DNA from: Alphaproteobacteria bacterium
Lineage (GTDB): Bacteria; Pseudomonadota; Alphaproteobacteria; UBA8366; Aestuariispiraceae
Length of the DNA stretch: 64,000 bases
Direction: 5' to 3'
Assembly (NCBI GenBank): GCA_006844765.1
Contig: SPJV01000098.1
Coordinates: 1-64,000, forward strand
Made by a program: the position numbers and the translations under genes. The notes under the pieces are model-generated. The model made no database searches. It saw nothing but the letters and a program-made list of their open reading frames with translations, and was not told where the DNA came from. Every line of letters begins with the position of its first letter. Within the stretch, counting starts at the first letter, position 1. Positions 34,412-43,998 of the stretch are shown piece by piece.

Positions 34412-36736
34412 ATGGGCGTGGGATCAGAAATCTGGGACACCCTGAAGAAGCGCGGGCACATCATCCTGCCGCTTATCGTGCTGTTGATTGCGACTTGGTC
34501 ACGCTTTGAATCTTATCAGTGGGTAGAACGCCTGCAGTATGCTGTTTTTGACACATTCATGAAGATTGAGGCCAGGGAGTATGACCCGGAGGCTGGCGTG
34601 CGGATCGTTGATATTGACGATGAATCCCTAGAGCGGATCGGTCAATGGCCTTGGTCGCGCATCAAACTTGCGACGATGATTAACAATCTCAAACAAGCGG
34701 GGGCCGCCGTTGTAGCCTTCGACGTCGTGTTTGCAGAGCAAGACCGGACATCGCCGCGCGTTGCAGCAGAAGAATGGACAGTTTTTGAAGGGGCGGAAGA
34801 TCTGGTTGAGCAAGTCCGGCAACTCCCCGACTTCGACGAGTATTTTGCGAGTTTTCTAGAAGCGAGCAATCCAATTGTTTTGGGTTTTGTCCTAACCGGG
34901 GGCAAGCTTCATCGTGTTCCTCAGCAACGCGGAAATTTCGCTTATCGTGGGGATGACGATCCACGATTGTTTCTCGATAAATACGTTGGAGCTGTATCCA
35001 ACCTTCCGATTCTGGAGAAGGCGGCTGCAGGCGCAGGAAGCATTAATGTTGTGCCGGAAATTGATGGCATTATTCGACGTGTGCCTCTGCTTTTTCAGCT
35101 CTCAGAAGACCTTATTCCCGAAGAGCAACATTCAGGCGTTCCCGGTCTTTATCCGTCGCTCGTACTTGAAGCGCTTCGGACGGTTCAAGGTAAGAAAACA
35201 ACAAAAATACGAACGTCTTCGGGTATCGACAAAGAAAAAGAGGCTCTGGTCAGGCAGCATAGAGGGATTAACTTCATCCAGGTTGGCTCTGCGCGCGTAC
35301 CCACTGATCTAAGAGGCCGTATTTGGCTCCACACAACCGGACACAGAAGCGAGCGTTATGTGCCCGCGTGGAAGGTGCTTGCAGGAGATTTCGACCCTTC
35401 TTTTATCGAGAACAAGGTGGTCTTTGTCGGGGCCAGTGCGGCAGGATTGCTTGACTTGAGAACCACGGTTCTGGATCAGACTTACCCAGGTGTAGAGATT
35501 CAGGCTGAAATTGCCGAACAGATTATTCTTCAGCATTTCATCAACCATCCGGATTGGGCGGTGGTCCCTGAGATTATTTTCATTATCGTCTTAGGTATAT
35601 TGCTTATCTTCCTCATGCCACGGGCAGGGGCTTTGCGGTCGGCGATTACTGGCGGTGCGTTCGTTGTTACGGCATTTGCTGTATCGTGGTACATGTTCAC
35701 TCAAGAAAATCTCCTGTTTGACCCTGTCTATCCCTCCGCATCGACCATGCTGGTTTATCTTTCAGGGTCATTGGTGATCTTTATGCAGACGGAGGCGGCG
35801 AAGGCGCTGGCGGAAGCGGAAAGGGCGCGGGTTCGGACGGCGTTTTCGACTTATCTGTCGCCGGATCTGGTCAATCAATTGGCGGAAGAGCCTGAGCGTT
35901 TGAAGCTGGGGGGGGAGACAAAGACGCTAACCTTCTTGTTCTGCGATGTCCGTGGCTTCACCACGATTTCAGAAAGCTTCAAAGGCAACCCGCAAGGCCT
36001 GACGGTCCTGATCAACCGCTTCCTGACACCGCTGACTAATGAGATTCTGGATCGCAATGGCACGATCGACAAATACATGGGCGATTGCATCATGGCCTTC
36101 TGGAATGCGCCCTTGGATGTGGCAGAGCAGGAGAAGAAAGCCTGTGATGCGGCGCTTGCGATGTTTGAGGTTCTGCATGCCTTGAATGAAGTGCGCCGGG
36201 GCGAGGCGGAAGAAGAGGGTAAACCCTTCCTGGCGCTGAATATCGGGATTGGGTTGAATACAGGCGAATGTGTGGTCGGAAATATGGGATCTGACCAGCG
36301 CTTTGACTATTCGGTCCTTGGGGACGCTGTGAACCTTGCCGCCCGGCTTGAGGGGCAGTCCAAGGGATATGGTGTCGGCGTGGTGATCGGGCCGGACACA
36401 GCGGCGGCTACGCGCGATGATTTCGCGGTTCTTGAGCTCGACCTCATCATGGTGAAGGGGAAGAAAGAAGCGGTCGATATCTATACCGTCATCGGCCGAA
36501 AGGAGATGAGGGATAGCCCGGAATTCGCAGACATGGCAGCGCTTCACCAGGAAATGCTGGATGTCTATCGCCAGCAACGGTGGGAAGAGGCAGAGGAGAT
36601 GATGAGCCGCCTGGAAGGCCGTCTTGATGGGGCCATGGATGGCTTCTACGCAATTTATCGTGAGCGGATCGCGGATTATCGGCAGAATCCATTGCCAGCG
36701 GACTGGGATGGCGTATTTGTCGCAACAACGAAATAG
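34412..36736 (+). CDS. CHASE2-domain class III adenylate/guanylate cyclase
   Basis: A 774-residue membrane sensor cyclase. A short N-terminal helix (HIILPLIVLLIATWS) leads into an extracytoplasmic CHASE2 domain (about residues 40-365; RIVDIDDESLERIGQWPWSR, VVFVGASAAGLLDLRTT). Three membrane helices follow (about 385-460), then a class III cyclase domain (about 520-690) with FLFCDVRGFTTISES and IDKYMGDCIMAFW. The metal aspartates are present and the Lys in DKYMGD favours ATP. It makes cyclic nucleotide in response to an external signal. The start at 34412 has GGAGAG upstream. The DNA for the CHASE2 half looks AT-richer than the cyclase half. Confidence 0.88.
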   Translation: MGVGSEIWDTLKKRGHIILPLIVLLIATWSRFESYQWVERLQYAVFDTFMKIEAREYDPEAGVRIVDIDDESLERIGQWPWSRIKLATMINNLKQAGAAVVAFDVVFAEQDRTSPRVAAEEWTVFEGAEDLVEQVRQLPDFDEYFASFLEASNPIVLGFVLTGGKLHRVPQQRGNFAYRGDDDPRLFLDKYVGAVSNLPILEKAAAGAGSINVVPEIDGIIRRVPLLFQLSEDLIPEEQHSGVPGLYPSLVLEALRTVQGKKTTKIRTSSGIDKEKEALVRQHRGINFIQVGSARVPTDLRGRIWLHTTGHRSERYVPAWKVLAGDFDPSFIENKVVFVGASAAGLLDLRTTVLDQTYPGVEIQAEIAEQIILQHFINHPDWAVVPEIIFIIVLGILLIFLMPRAGALRSAITGGAFVVTAFAVSWYMFTQENLLFDPVYPSASTMLVYLSGSLVIFMQTEAAKALAEAERARVRTAFSTYLSPDLVNQLAEEPERLKLGGETKTLTFLFCDVRGFTTISESFKGNPQGLTVLINRFLTPLTNEILDRNGTIDKYMGDCIMAFWNAPLDVAEQEKKACDAALAMFEVLHALNEVRRGEAEEEGKPFLALNIGIGLNTGECVVGNMGSDQRFDYSVLGDAVNLAARLEGQSKGYGVGVVIGPDTAAATRDDFAVLELDLIMVKGKKEAVDIYTVIGRKEMRDSPEFADMAALHQEMLDVYRQQRWEEAEEMMSRLEGRLDGAMDGFYAIYRERIADYRQNPLPADWDGVFVATTK

Positions 36737-36957
36737 AAGCATGGCCCTGTCTATGGACGCCTTGTCTATGGACGGGAACAGGCGCGCAGGATAAGATTCC
36801 GAAGAGCCGTAGGATCGTGTTAACTATTTGCGGCTAGATTGGATGTTTGTCCGTGCGGGGAACCCAAGTAATAGGGAAGCCTGTACGGGTTAATGGATTA
36901 GTGTCATGGTATCGGCATGACCTGCGCTATGTGGGGCTGCCGGGGGGACGATAGCGG

Positions 36958-38748
36958 ATGGGTTCGGACATCGCTGAAGACGATATCGACGAACAGGAAA
37001 GGCGTGATAGCGCCTTCGGTCGTCGTAGCGGTGAGCGAATGGTCCATCGCTTGGTGGAACTCGGTATCGCGCTTTCCTCCGAAAAGGACCATGATCGCCT
37101 GATGGAGATGATCCTCCTAGAGGCAAAAAGCATTTATAATGCCGATGGTGGGACGCTCTATCTGGTTACCGATGATGAGAAGGGGCTGTCCTTCCAGATC
37201 ATGCGGAACGACACCTTGAATATCGCCATGGGCGGGACGACCGGCCGGTCCATTCCCTTCCCTCCGGTTCCTCTGTTTCGCGACGACGAGGAAACGGGGA
37301 AGCCGGCGAAGAACCTGAACAATGTTGCTTCTGCGGTCTATCACAGCGGCAAGGCGAGCAATATTGAAGACGCCTATGAGGATCAGTCCTATGACTTTTC
37401 CGGCACCAAGAAATTCGACCAAACGACCGGTTATCGATCACAATCCTTCCTGACGGTCCCGATGATCAATACGGAGGCTGAGGTGATCGGCGTCCTGCAA
37501 TTGATCAATGCGCGTGATGGGGGGGGATCTCCGACTTCCTTCGATAGCTCCAGTCAGCCGATGATTGAAGCGCTGACCAGTCAGGCGGCGGTCGCGCTTG
37601 AAAACCAGATACTGATCCACCAGCAGCGCAATCTCTGGGATAGCTTGATCGAGATGCTCGCGTCCTCGATCGATGACAAGTCACCTTATACCGGCGGCCA
37701 TTGTCAGCGTGTGCCCATCATCTCGAAGCTTCTGGCGCGAGCTGCCTGCGATAGCGATGAAGGCAGCTTTGCCGATTTCGACCTGACGGAAGATGAATGG
37801 TACGAATTGCATGTGGCGGCCTGGCTGCATGATTGTGGCAAGGTTACGACACCGGAATATGTGGTCGATAAGGCGTCCAAGCTGGAGACGATCTACAACC
37901 GCATTCACGAGATTCGGACCCGCTTCGACGTGTTGCGTCGGGATGCGGAAATCCATTGCCTGAAGCGTAAGCTGTCCGGGGAAGACCCAGCGGAGGCTGA
38001 TGCAGAGTTTGAGGCTGCCTGTGCCCGCTTGCAGGAAGAATATGTCTTTGTCGCCAAGGCCAATGTCGGCGGTGAATTCATGGATGACGCTGATATCGAC
38101 CGGCTGAAGGAAATCGGCGCGCAGACTTGGGTCCGCCACTACGACAAGCTGGAAGGGCTGAGCCCGCCGGAGGCATTCCGGGCGAAGGCAAACCCACCGC
38201 CTGTCCCGCCTGCGACAGAGCCCCTGTTGGGCGATCTACCCGACCATGTCGTCGGCAAGTACAATCTGGGCGAACTCTACAATCTCGCCATCCGACGCGG
38301 GACCTTGACCGCCGAAGAACGCGATACCATCAATGACCATATCGTGGTCACAATTAAGATGCTGGAAAACCTGCCCTTCCCGAAGAAGATGCGGCGGGTG
38401 CCGGAATATGCCGGCGGGCATCATGAGAAGATGGACGGCACCGGCTATCCGCGCGGCTTGCGCAGGGAAGACATGTCGATCCCCGCGCGGATCATGGCCA
38501 TCGGCGATATCTTTGAAGCACTCACGGCCGCGGACCGGCCCTATAAGGCGGCTAAGACGGTCAGTGAATCTTTGAGGATCATGGGCTTCATGGTCAAAGA
38601 CCAACATATCGATCAGGAACTTTTTGAGCTGTTCCTTCGTTCCGGCGTCTGGAAAGAATATGCCGATCAGTATCTGGAACCCTTCCAGATCGATGAAGTC
38701 GATATCAACGATTACCTTCCCAAGCCGGCGAAGGAAGAAGCGGGTTAA
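36958..38748 (+). CDS. GAF domain HD-GYP phosphodiesterase
   Basis: A 596-residue cytoplasmic protein. A GAF domain (about residues 20-225) is followed by an HD-GYP domain: HCQRV, then the HD pair in WLHDCGKV, an approximately 130-residue insertion, and HHEKMDGTGYPRGL as the GYP loop, ending IMAIGDIFEALTAADRPYK. HD-GYP enzymes hydrolyse cyclic di-GMP. The insertion between the HD and GYP motifs (about residues 325-455) is not usual and could be regulatory. It follows the CHASE2 cyclase by 221 bp in the same direction, so cyclic-nucleotide and c-di-GMP signalling may be linked here. Confidence 0.9.
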   Translation: MGSDIAEDDIDEQERRDSAFGRRSGERMVHRLVELGIALSSEKDHDRLMEMILLEAKSIYNADGGTLYLVTDDEKGLSFQIMRNDTLNIAMGGTTGRSIPFPPVPLFRDDEETGKPAKNLNNVASAVYHSGKASNIEDAYEDQSYDFSGTKKFDQTTGYRSQSFLTVPMINTEAEVIGVLQLINARDGGGSPTSFDSSSQPMIEALTSQAAVALENQILIHQQRNLWDSLIEMLASSIDDKSPYTGGHCQRVPIISKLLARAACDSDEGSFADFDLTEDEWYELHVAAWLHDCGKVTTPEYVVDKASKLETIYNRIHEIRTRFDVLRRDAEIHCLKRKLSGEDPAEADAEFEAACARLQEEYVFVAKANVGGEFMDDADIDRLKEIGAQTWVRHYDKLEGLSPPEAFRAKANPPPVPPATEPLLGDLPDHVVGKYNLGELYNLAIRRGTLTAEERDTINDHIVVTIKMLENLPFPKKMRRVPEYAGGHHEKMDGTGYPRGLRREDMSIPARIMAIGDIFEALTAADRPYKAAKTVSESLRIMGFMVKDQHIDQELFELFLRSGVWKEYADQYLEPFQIDEVDINDYLPKPAKEEAG

Positions 38749-39002
38749 TCTGCTGTCTAACCTGCCTGCTAAATCTCCTGGAAGAATGCGCGGCACCGTT
38801 TCCAGACAATGGCTGCACCCCAATCCCCGACTTATCCGTACTGCCCCTGATCCGTACTGCCACTCTCTACGTAGGTTTAACTAACCACTGTAGGCGGGGC
38901 GGCCTATGGGCGACCTGACCCTTTCCATCTGGTTTGACAGCGAAAGGCGCTGGATTGATTGGCGGTGAAAAGGCATGTCGCATAACGGGACGGATAACAC
39001 GC

Positions 39003-39764
39003 ATGGCGAAAATCATCTGGATCACCGGGGGCAGTTCGGGGCTCGGTTCGGCATTCGCCCGCCATGCAGCGGCGCAGGGCGCGACTGTTGCGGTAAGTGC
39101 TCGTCGTCCCGAGTTATTGGCAGAGCTCGCGGCAATGGGGCAGGGGCATATCCATGCCTTTCCACTCGATGTAACGGATGAAGCGGCGACCGAAGCTGTC
39201 GTTTCGGAAATAGAAGACCGCCTCGGCCCCATAGATATCGCCGTTCTCAATGCCGGGACGCATCAGGAAACGCCGGTTACCGGCTTCAAGGCAGCGGATG
39301 TTGAGAGACTGACCGCCTTGAACCTCATCGGTACCGCGAAAGGCGTTGAGGCACTTCTGCCCCGAATGACGGCGCGCCGGTCGGGGCGGCTGGCCTTGGT
39401 CGCCTCTCTTGCCGGGTATCGTGGCTTGCCTAGGGCGGCGGGGTATAGCGCCTCTAAAGCCGCTGTGATTGCGATGGCCGAATCACTGAAGCCGGAGTTG
39501 GATGCGTTTGGCGTCACGATCCAGGTTATCAACCCCGGATTTGTGCGGACGCCGTTAACGGATAAGAACGACTTTCCCATGCCCTATCTGATGGAACCGG
39601 AAGAGGCGGCGCAGCGCATGTGGCGGGGTCTTCAAGGGAACCGCTTTGAGATATCATTTCCCCGCCGCTTCGTCTGGCAGATGAAGCTTTTACAACGACT
39701 GCCGGATCCGCTCTATTTTTGGTCGGTGAAGCAGATCACGGGCGTGGGAAAGACCAATGGATAA
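39003..39764 (+). CDS. Short-chain dehydrogenase/reductase (SDR)
   Basis: A 253-residue SDR with TGGSSGLG at residues 7-14, NAG in VLNAGTHQ, a catalytic serine in LVASLAGY and YSASK. The longer, basic C-terminus (FPRRFVWQMKLLQRLPDPLYF) resembles membrane-associated SDRs acting on lipids. It overlaps the following NTF2-like gene by 8 bp, suggesting a two-gene unit. Start at 39003 is preferred because the Rossmann fold starts immediately; the frame remains open to 38934. Confidence 0.85.
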   Translation: MAKIIWITGGSSGLGSAFARHAAAQGATVAVSARRPELLAELAAMGQGHIHAFPLDVTDEAATEAVVSEIEDRLGPIDIAVLNAGTHQETPVTGFKAADVERLTALNLIGTAKGVEALLPRMTARRSGRLALVASLAGYRGLPRAAGYSASKAAVIAMAESLKPELDAFGVTIQVINPGFVRTPLTDKNDFPMPYLMEPEEAAQRMWRGLQGNRFEISFPRRFVWQMKLLQRLPDPLYFWSVKQITGVGKTNG

Positions 39765-40188
39765 GGCCGCGATACAGCGCTGGGCAACAGCATTTGAGAC
39801 GCTGAGCCCTGATACGCTTGATGCCTTGATCGCCTTGGCCGATCCGAACATCCGCTTCAAAGACCCGTTCAATGATGTAACCGGCCATGCGCCGTTGCGG
39901 GCGGTCTTTGCGGAGATGTTTGAGACCTGTGAGACCCCCCGTTTTACAATCCGCGATATCGCGTATGGGGAGAAGGCTGCCTATATCCGATGGGAATTCT
40001 CCTTCACGCCCAAAGTCATGAGGCGCCGTGGTCCCTGGGTCATCGAAGGAATGTCGGAAGTAACGACATCTCCGGACGGCCGGATTACTTCGCATATTGA
40101 TCATTGGGATGCGGCGACGGGGATTCTTGCCCGCCTGCCTGGCATCGGCGGTTTGATCCGCTGGATTCTGCGGCGTCTCGCCACTTAA
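39757..40188 (+). CDS. NTF2-like (SnoaL-type) protein
   Basis: A 143-residue cone-fold protein of the NTF2/SnoaL kind: an N-terminal helix with LIALADPNIRFKDPFNDVTG, then a curved sheet (AAYIRWEFSFTPK, ITSHIDHWDAATG). Such proteins bind or isomerise small hydrophobic or polyketide-like ligands. It overlaps the upstream SDR gene, so the two probably act on the same molecule. No specific activity can be assigned. Confidence 0.75.
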   Translation: MDKAAIQRWATAFETLSPDTLDALIALADPNIRFKDPFNDVTGHAPLRAVFAEMFETCETPRFTIRDIAYGEKAAYIRWEFSFTPKVMRRRGPWVIEGMSEVTTSPDGRITSHIDHWDAATGILARLPGIGGLIRWILRRLAT

Positions 40189-40481
40189 GAGCAGCTTCAC
40201 GAAACCCTATTCACTATTCGAAACCGGCATTGTTCGAGGTATCGGTAAGAGCTGGACCAGTATTCATCTCAATATTGGCCCAAGTTTTGCAAATTTATTA
40301 CTTAACGTTCGAATCCGAACGGCGTAGTGTTTCTCGTGTACCAAAGCCCTGGAGGGTAAAACGATGGTCGAGATGCAAGTTTGTAAAAGCTCGAGTAAGG
40401 AACGGGATCCGGAACATCCGCTGGAAGGTCCGCATCCGACGGACTGAAGGACGGCTCGGGTTTATTCCTCTGCGGACGCGC

Positions 40482-41153
40482 CTAGCGGAATACTTCCCCA
40501 AAGGCCGTTTGTAGGGCGATGTCCAGATCGGTCATGCTGGCCGGTAGACCCAGGTCTACCAGTGACGTTACCCCCAGCCCTTCTTCACCGATGCCACAGG
40601 GCACAATCCCGTCGAAATGCGAAAGGTTCGGTTCGACATTGATGGCGATGCCGTGAAAGGCAACCCATTTGCGCACCCGGACACCGATGGCGGCGACCTT
40701 GTCCTCCCGAAAGGCCCCACCGGGATCGGAACGATCAACCCAGATGCCGACCCGACCCTCGCGCCGTTCCCCCTTGATGTTGAAAAGCTGCAAGCTGCGG
40801 ATCACCCATTCTTCCAGATCATGAACATAGCAGCGGATATCCGGTCCGCGCCGCTTCAGGTCAATCATCGCATAGGCAACCCGCTGTCCCGGCCCGTGAT
40901 AGGTGAATTGCCCGCCGCGCCCTGTTTCATAGACGGGGAATCGGTCGGGGCTCAGCAGGTCTTCCCGCCGCGCGCTTGTCCCGGCGGTATAGAGCGGCGG
41001 GTGTTCCAGCAACCAGACGCATTCCGGTGCCGCGCCCTCTGCGATCTCCGCAACCCGGCGTTCCATGAAGTCGAGCGCATCGGGATACGCTACGGGCTCG
41101 TCGCTGATCCGCCATTCAAGGTCGTTTCCGACCGGATTTCTCTTTGTTGCCAT
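40482..41153 (-). CDS. lipB: Octanoyl-[ACP]:protein N-octanoyltransferase LipB
   Basis: A 223-residue enzyme that moves octanoate from ACP to lipoyl domains, the first step of lipoate synthesis. Signatures are [30 protein letters not shown], the lysine in [13 protein letters not shown] and the catalytic cysteine in GIVPCGIGE. The frame stays open far upstream through the repeat region, but the ATG at 41153 fits the domain start. No other lip gene lies in the window. Confidence 0.95.
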   Translation of the reverse strand: MATKRNPVGNDLEWRISDEPVAYPDALDFMERRVAEIAEGAAPECVWLLEHPPLYTAGTSARREDLLSPDRFPVYETGRGGQFTYHGPGQRVAYAMIDLKRRGPDIRCYVHDLEEWVIRSLQLFNIKGERREGRVGIWVDRSDPGGAFREDKVAAIGVRVRKWVAFHGIAINVEPNLSHFDGIVPCGIGEEGLGVTSLVDLGLPASMTDLDIALQTAFGEVFR

Positions 41154-41265
41154 TTTCCTGGTCCAATTGTTCAGGCCGTGCTTGATCGCACTGATCTCAT
41201 TTGCTAGATCATCCCGCCGCTGCCAACAATCCCCTCGCGAAGGGGCGGCAGCGAAACTTGAAAGT

Positions 41266-41352
41266 GCGGTCGTGGCGGAATTGGTAGACGCGCAGCGTTG
41301 AGGTCGCTGTCCGGTAACACGGGTGGAAGTTCGAGTCTTCTCGACCGCACCA
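41266..41352 (+). tRNA. tRNA-Leu (GAG)
   Basis: An 87-nt cloverleaf: acceptor GCGGTCG/CGACCGC, D-arm after TGGCGGAATTGGTAGACGC, anticodon stem CAGCG/CGCTG around TTGAGGT (anticodon GAG), a variable arm typical of class II tRNAs (GTCCGGTAACACGGGT), T-loop GTTCGAGTC and CCA encoded. Only the CCA end overlaps the first copy of the 72-bp repeat. Confidence 0.93.
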
Positions 41353-41421
41353 CAAAGCTTTCCTTCGGAAAGCTTACTTTCTAGATAGTAGCACAGAGCG
41401 ACAGCTGTTTGCGGAGCAAAC
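41350..41421 (+). repeat. 72-bp structured repeat, copy A
   Basis: First of two copies matching at 70 of 72 bases (second at 41464-41535). It begins at the tRNA-Leu CCA end. It contains a perfect 9-bp hairpin AAGCTTTCC-TTC-GGAAAGCTT, a dyad around TCTAGA, and a second hairpin GTTTGC-GGA-GCAAAC at its end. No open frame of note. Nature unknown: possibly a REP/MITE-like or RNA-processing element. Confidence 0.85.
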
Positions 41422-41717
41422 CGCGAGAGCCTACTTTTGCCGAAACCTTCTCCAGTCCACGCCCCACAAAGCTTTCCTTCGGAAAGCCTACTTTCTAGAT
41501 AGTAGCACAGAGCGGCAGCTGTTTGCGGAGCAAACGGTGTCAGCACGCTGTTTACAGCAGTTTCCACAATCCCAATCGACCTTCGTTCATTCTTTCCTGC
41601 GTTGAACCGGGGCGGGTGAGACTTCGCGCGTGATACCTGGGGGGTGGTTCTGTATTGTGGGGAGTTCCCGATGCCTCTTTGGTGTTGGGGCGGTTTGATT
41701 GTTTGGGGGGCAGGGTA
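41353..41717. other. Non-coding region between tRNA-Leu and maeB
   Basis: This 365-bp stretch holds most of both copies of the structured repeat (to 41535), a 42-bp spacer between them and then about 180 bp before the maeB start. No coding sequence is supported. A GC-rich run precedes the maeB start. Confidence 0.5.
41464..41535 (+). repeat. 72-bp structured repeat, copy B
   Basis: Second copy of the element at 41350-41421, differing at two positions; one change weakens the first hairpin stem. The terminal GTTTGC-GGA-GCAAAC hairpin is intact. Confidence 0.85.
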
Positions 41718-43991
41718 ATGGCCAGTAAGTTTGATGAAGAAGCGCTCTATTATCACCGGATGCATCCGCCGGGGAAGCTGGAGGTCACGGCGACCAAGCC
41801 GATGGCGAACCAGCGGGATTTGAGCCTTGCCTATTCCCCCGGTGTCGCGGCGGCCTGTAACGCGATTGTTGATGATCCGCTCGAAGCCTCTGCCGTAACA
41901 GCGCGGGGCAATCTGGTGGGCGTGATTACCAACGGCACGGCAGTTCTGGGGCTGGGACCCATTGGCGCGCTGGCCTCCAAACCAGTGATGGAGGGGAAGG
42001 CGGTTCTGTTCAAGAAGTTCGCCGGGATCGACGTCTTCGATATCGAGGTTGAAGAACGGGATATCGATAAATTCTGTAATGTGGTTGCCGCCTTGGAGCC
42101 GACCTTCGGCGGGATCAATCTGGAAGATATCAAAGCGCCGGAATGTTTTGAGATCGAAAAGCAGCTGAGGGAGCGGATGAATATCCCGGTCTTCCATGAT
42201 GATCAGCATGGCACGGCGATCATCGTTGCAGCGGCGGTCTATAATGCATTGGAAATCGTTGGGAAGCCCTTTGAGGATGTGAAGATAGTCTGTTCCGGCG
42301 CGGGCGCCGCAGCGCTTGCCTGCCTCGCGATGCTGGAGGCGATGGGTGCGCGGCGGGAGAACATCTTTGTCTGCGATATCGTCGGGCTGGTCTATGAAGG
42401 CCGCGCGGAACAGATGGACCAGTATAAGGGCATCTATGCCAAACAGACTGACGACCGGACGCTGGATGATGTGATTGGCGGTGCGGATGTCTTCCTGGGG
42501 CTCTCCGCACCCAAGGTGTTGAACCAGGATATGGTCAAGAAGATGGCGGCGGACCCGTTGATCCTGGCGCTGGCCAATCCGACGCCGGAGATCCTGCCGG
42601 AAGAGGCGAAGGCGGTTCGCCCGGATGCGATCTGTGGCACGGGCCGGTCGGATTATCCCAATCAGGTGAATAACGTCCTCTGCTTTCCTTTCATCTTCCG
42701 GGGCGCACTGGATTGTGGCGCCACGACGATCAATGAGGAAATGAAGGTTGCCTGTGTGAAGGCGATTGCGGCCCTTGCCCGGCGAGAAGTCTCTGACGTC
42801 GTTGCCAAGGCCTATGGCGATGTGTCCGGCTTTGGGAAGGATCATTTGATCCCGAGACCCTTTGACCCTCGCCTTATTCTTGAGGTCGCGCCGGCTGTCG
42901 CTGAAGCTGCCCGGGAAAGCGGTGTCGCGACCCGTCCTATTGAGGATATGGACGCCTATCGGGATCGGCTTGCGTCATTCGTTTATCGCTCCGGCACGGT
43001 CATGAAGCCGGTCTTCGATCACGCGCAATCGGACCCCAAACGCGTTGTTTTCGCGGAAGGGGAGGATGAGCGCGTCCTGCGGGCGGTTCGGTTCATTGTC
43101 GATGATGGCTTGGCGCAGCCGATCCTGATCGGACGCCGTGCCGTGGTGGCGCAGCGCATTGAAAAGCTGGGCCTACGGTTGGAAATCGATAAGGATTTTG
43201 AGCTTTGCGATCCGGAGAATGACAGCCGCTACAAGACCTATTGGACGGAATACCAACGGATCATGGGACGCAACGGCGTGTCCCCGCAATATGCACAACA
43301 GGTCGTGCGGACGCGGACAACGGTGATCGGGGCGTTGATGGTGCATCTGGGCGACGCGGATGCGCTGATCTGCGGGACGGTCGGTTTGTTCTCGCGCGAA
43401 CTGAAATATGTCCAGGATGTGATTGGCATCCGGGAGGGTGTTCAGGACCTGTCGACCATGAATATGCTGGTCTTGCAAAAGGGCGTCTATTTCCTGGCCG
43501 ACACCCATGTCAGCTATGAGCCGACCGCGGAAGAACTGGCAGAAATGGCAATTCTATCCGCGGAAGAGGTACGCCGGTTTGGGATCGAACCACGGGTGGC
43601 GATGCTGTCCCACTCCAATTTCGGCACGATGGATACGCCTTCGGCGCGTCGCATGCGGGATGCGGTGGCGATCTTGCAGGAAACAACGGATCTGGAGGTC
43701 GATGGGGAGATGCATGCGGATACCGCGCTTGATCCTTTCCTCCGCCAGACGCTGTTGCCGGACTGTGCATTGAAGAAGAATGCCAATCTGTTAATCATGC
43801 CGTCACTCGACGCGGCCAATATCGCCTATAACATGGTGAAAATGCTGGGGGATGGTTTATCTGTTGGACCGATCCTGGTCGGGGCGGCAAAACCGGTCCA
43901 TATTCTGACACCGGCGGTTACAGTGCGCGGGATCGTCAACATGACCGCCCTTGCGGTGGTCGATGCTCAGGAATGGGCGAAACAAGGTTAA
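41718..43991 (+). CDS. maeB: NADP-dependent malic enzyme with C-terminal phosphotransacetylase-like domain (MaeB)
   Basis: A 757-residue fusion. Residues 1-430 are a malic enzyme ([43 protein letters not shown]) converting malate to pyruvate and CO2 with NADP reduction. Residues about 440-757 resemble phosphate acetyltransferase ([14 protein letters not shown]), a regulatory, usually inactive module that responds to acetyl-CoA. Fused MaeB is typical of proteobacteria. The frame is open to 41655, but the ATG at 41718 is preferred. MgtE follows by 7 bp. Confidence 0.95.
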   Translation: MASKFDEEALYYHRMHPPGKLEVTATKPMANQRDLSLAYSPGVAAACNAIVDDPLEASAVTARGNLVGVITNGTAVLGLGPIGALASKPVMEGKAVLFKKFAGIDVFDIEVEERDIDKFCNVVAALEPTFGGINLEDIKAPECFEIEKQLRERMNIPVFHDDQHGTAIIVAAAVYNALEIVGKPFEDVKIVCSGAGAAALACLAMLEAMGARRENIFVCDIVGLVYEGRAEQMDQYKGIYAKQTDDRTLDDVIGGADVFLGLSAPKVLNQDMVKKMAADPLILALANPTPEILPEEAKAVRPDAICGTGRSDYPNQVNNVLCFPFIFRGALDCGATTINEEMKVACVKAIAALARREVSDVVAKAYGDVSGFGKDHLIPRPFDPRLILEVAPAVAEAARESGVATRPIEDMDAYRDRLASFVYRSGTVMKPVFDHAQSDPKRVVFAEGEDERVLRAVRFIVDDGLAQPILIGRRAVVAQRIEKLGLRLEIDKDFELCDPENDSRYKTYWTEYQRIMGRNGVSPQYAQQVVRTRTTVIGALMVHLGDADALICGTVGLFSRELKYVQDVIGIREGVQDLSTMNMLVLQKGVYFLADTHVSYEPTAEELAEMAILSAEEVRRFGIEPRVAMLSHSNFGTMDTPSARRMRDAVAILQETTDLEVDGEMHADTALDPFLRQTLLPDCALKKNANLLIMPSLDAANIAYNMVKMLGDGLSVGPILVGAAKPVHILTPAVTVRGIVNMTALAVVDAQEWAKQG

Positions 43992-43998
43992 GCGCAAG

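Noticed and set aside
40306..40321. CGTTCG-AATC-CGAACG dyad resembling a tRNA T-loop
   Set aside because: No acceptor, D or anticodon stem can be built around it; a plain inverted repeat at most.
41154..42845. Long minus-strand extension of the lipB frame through the tRNA-Leu, repeat and maeB region
   Set aside because: It crosses a tRNA gene and the coding strand of maeB; only the last 223 codons are LipB.
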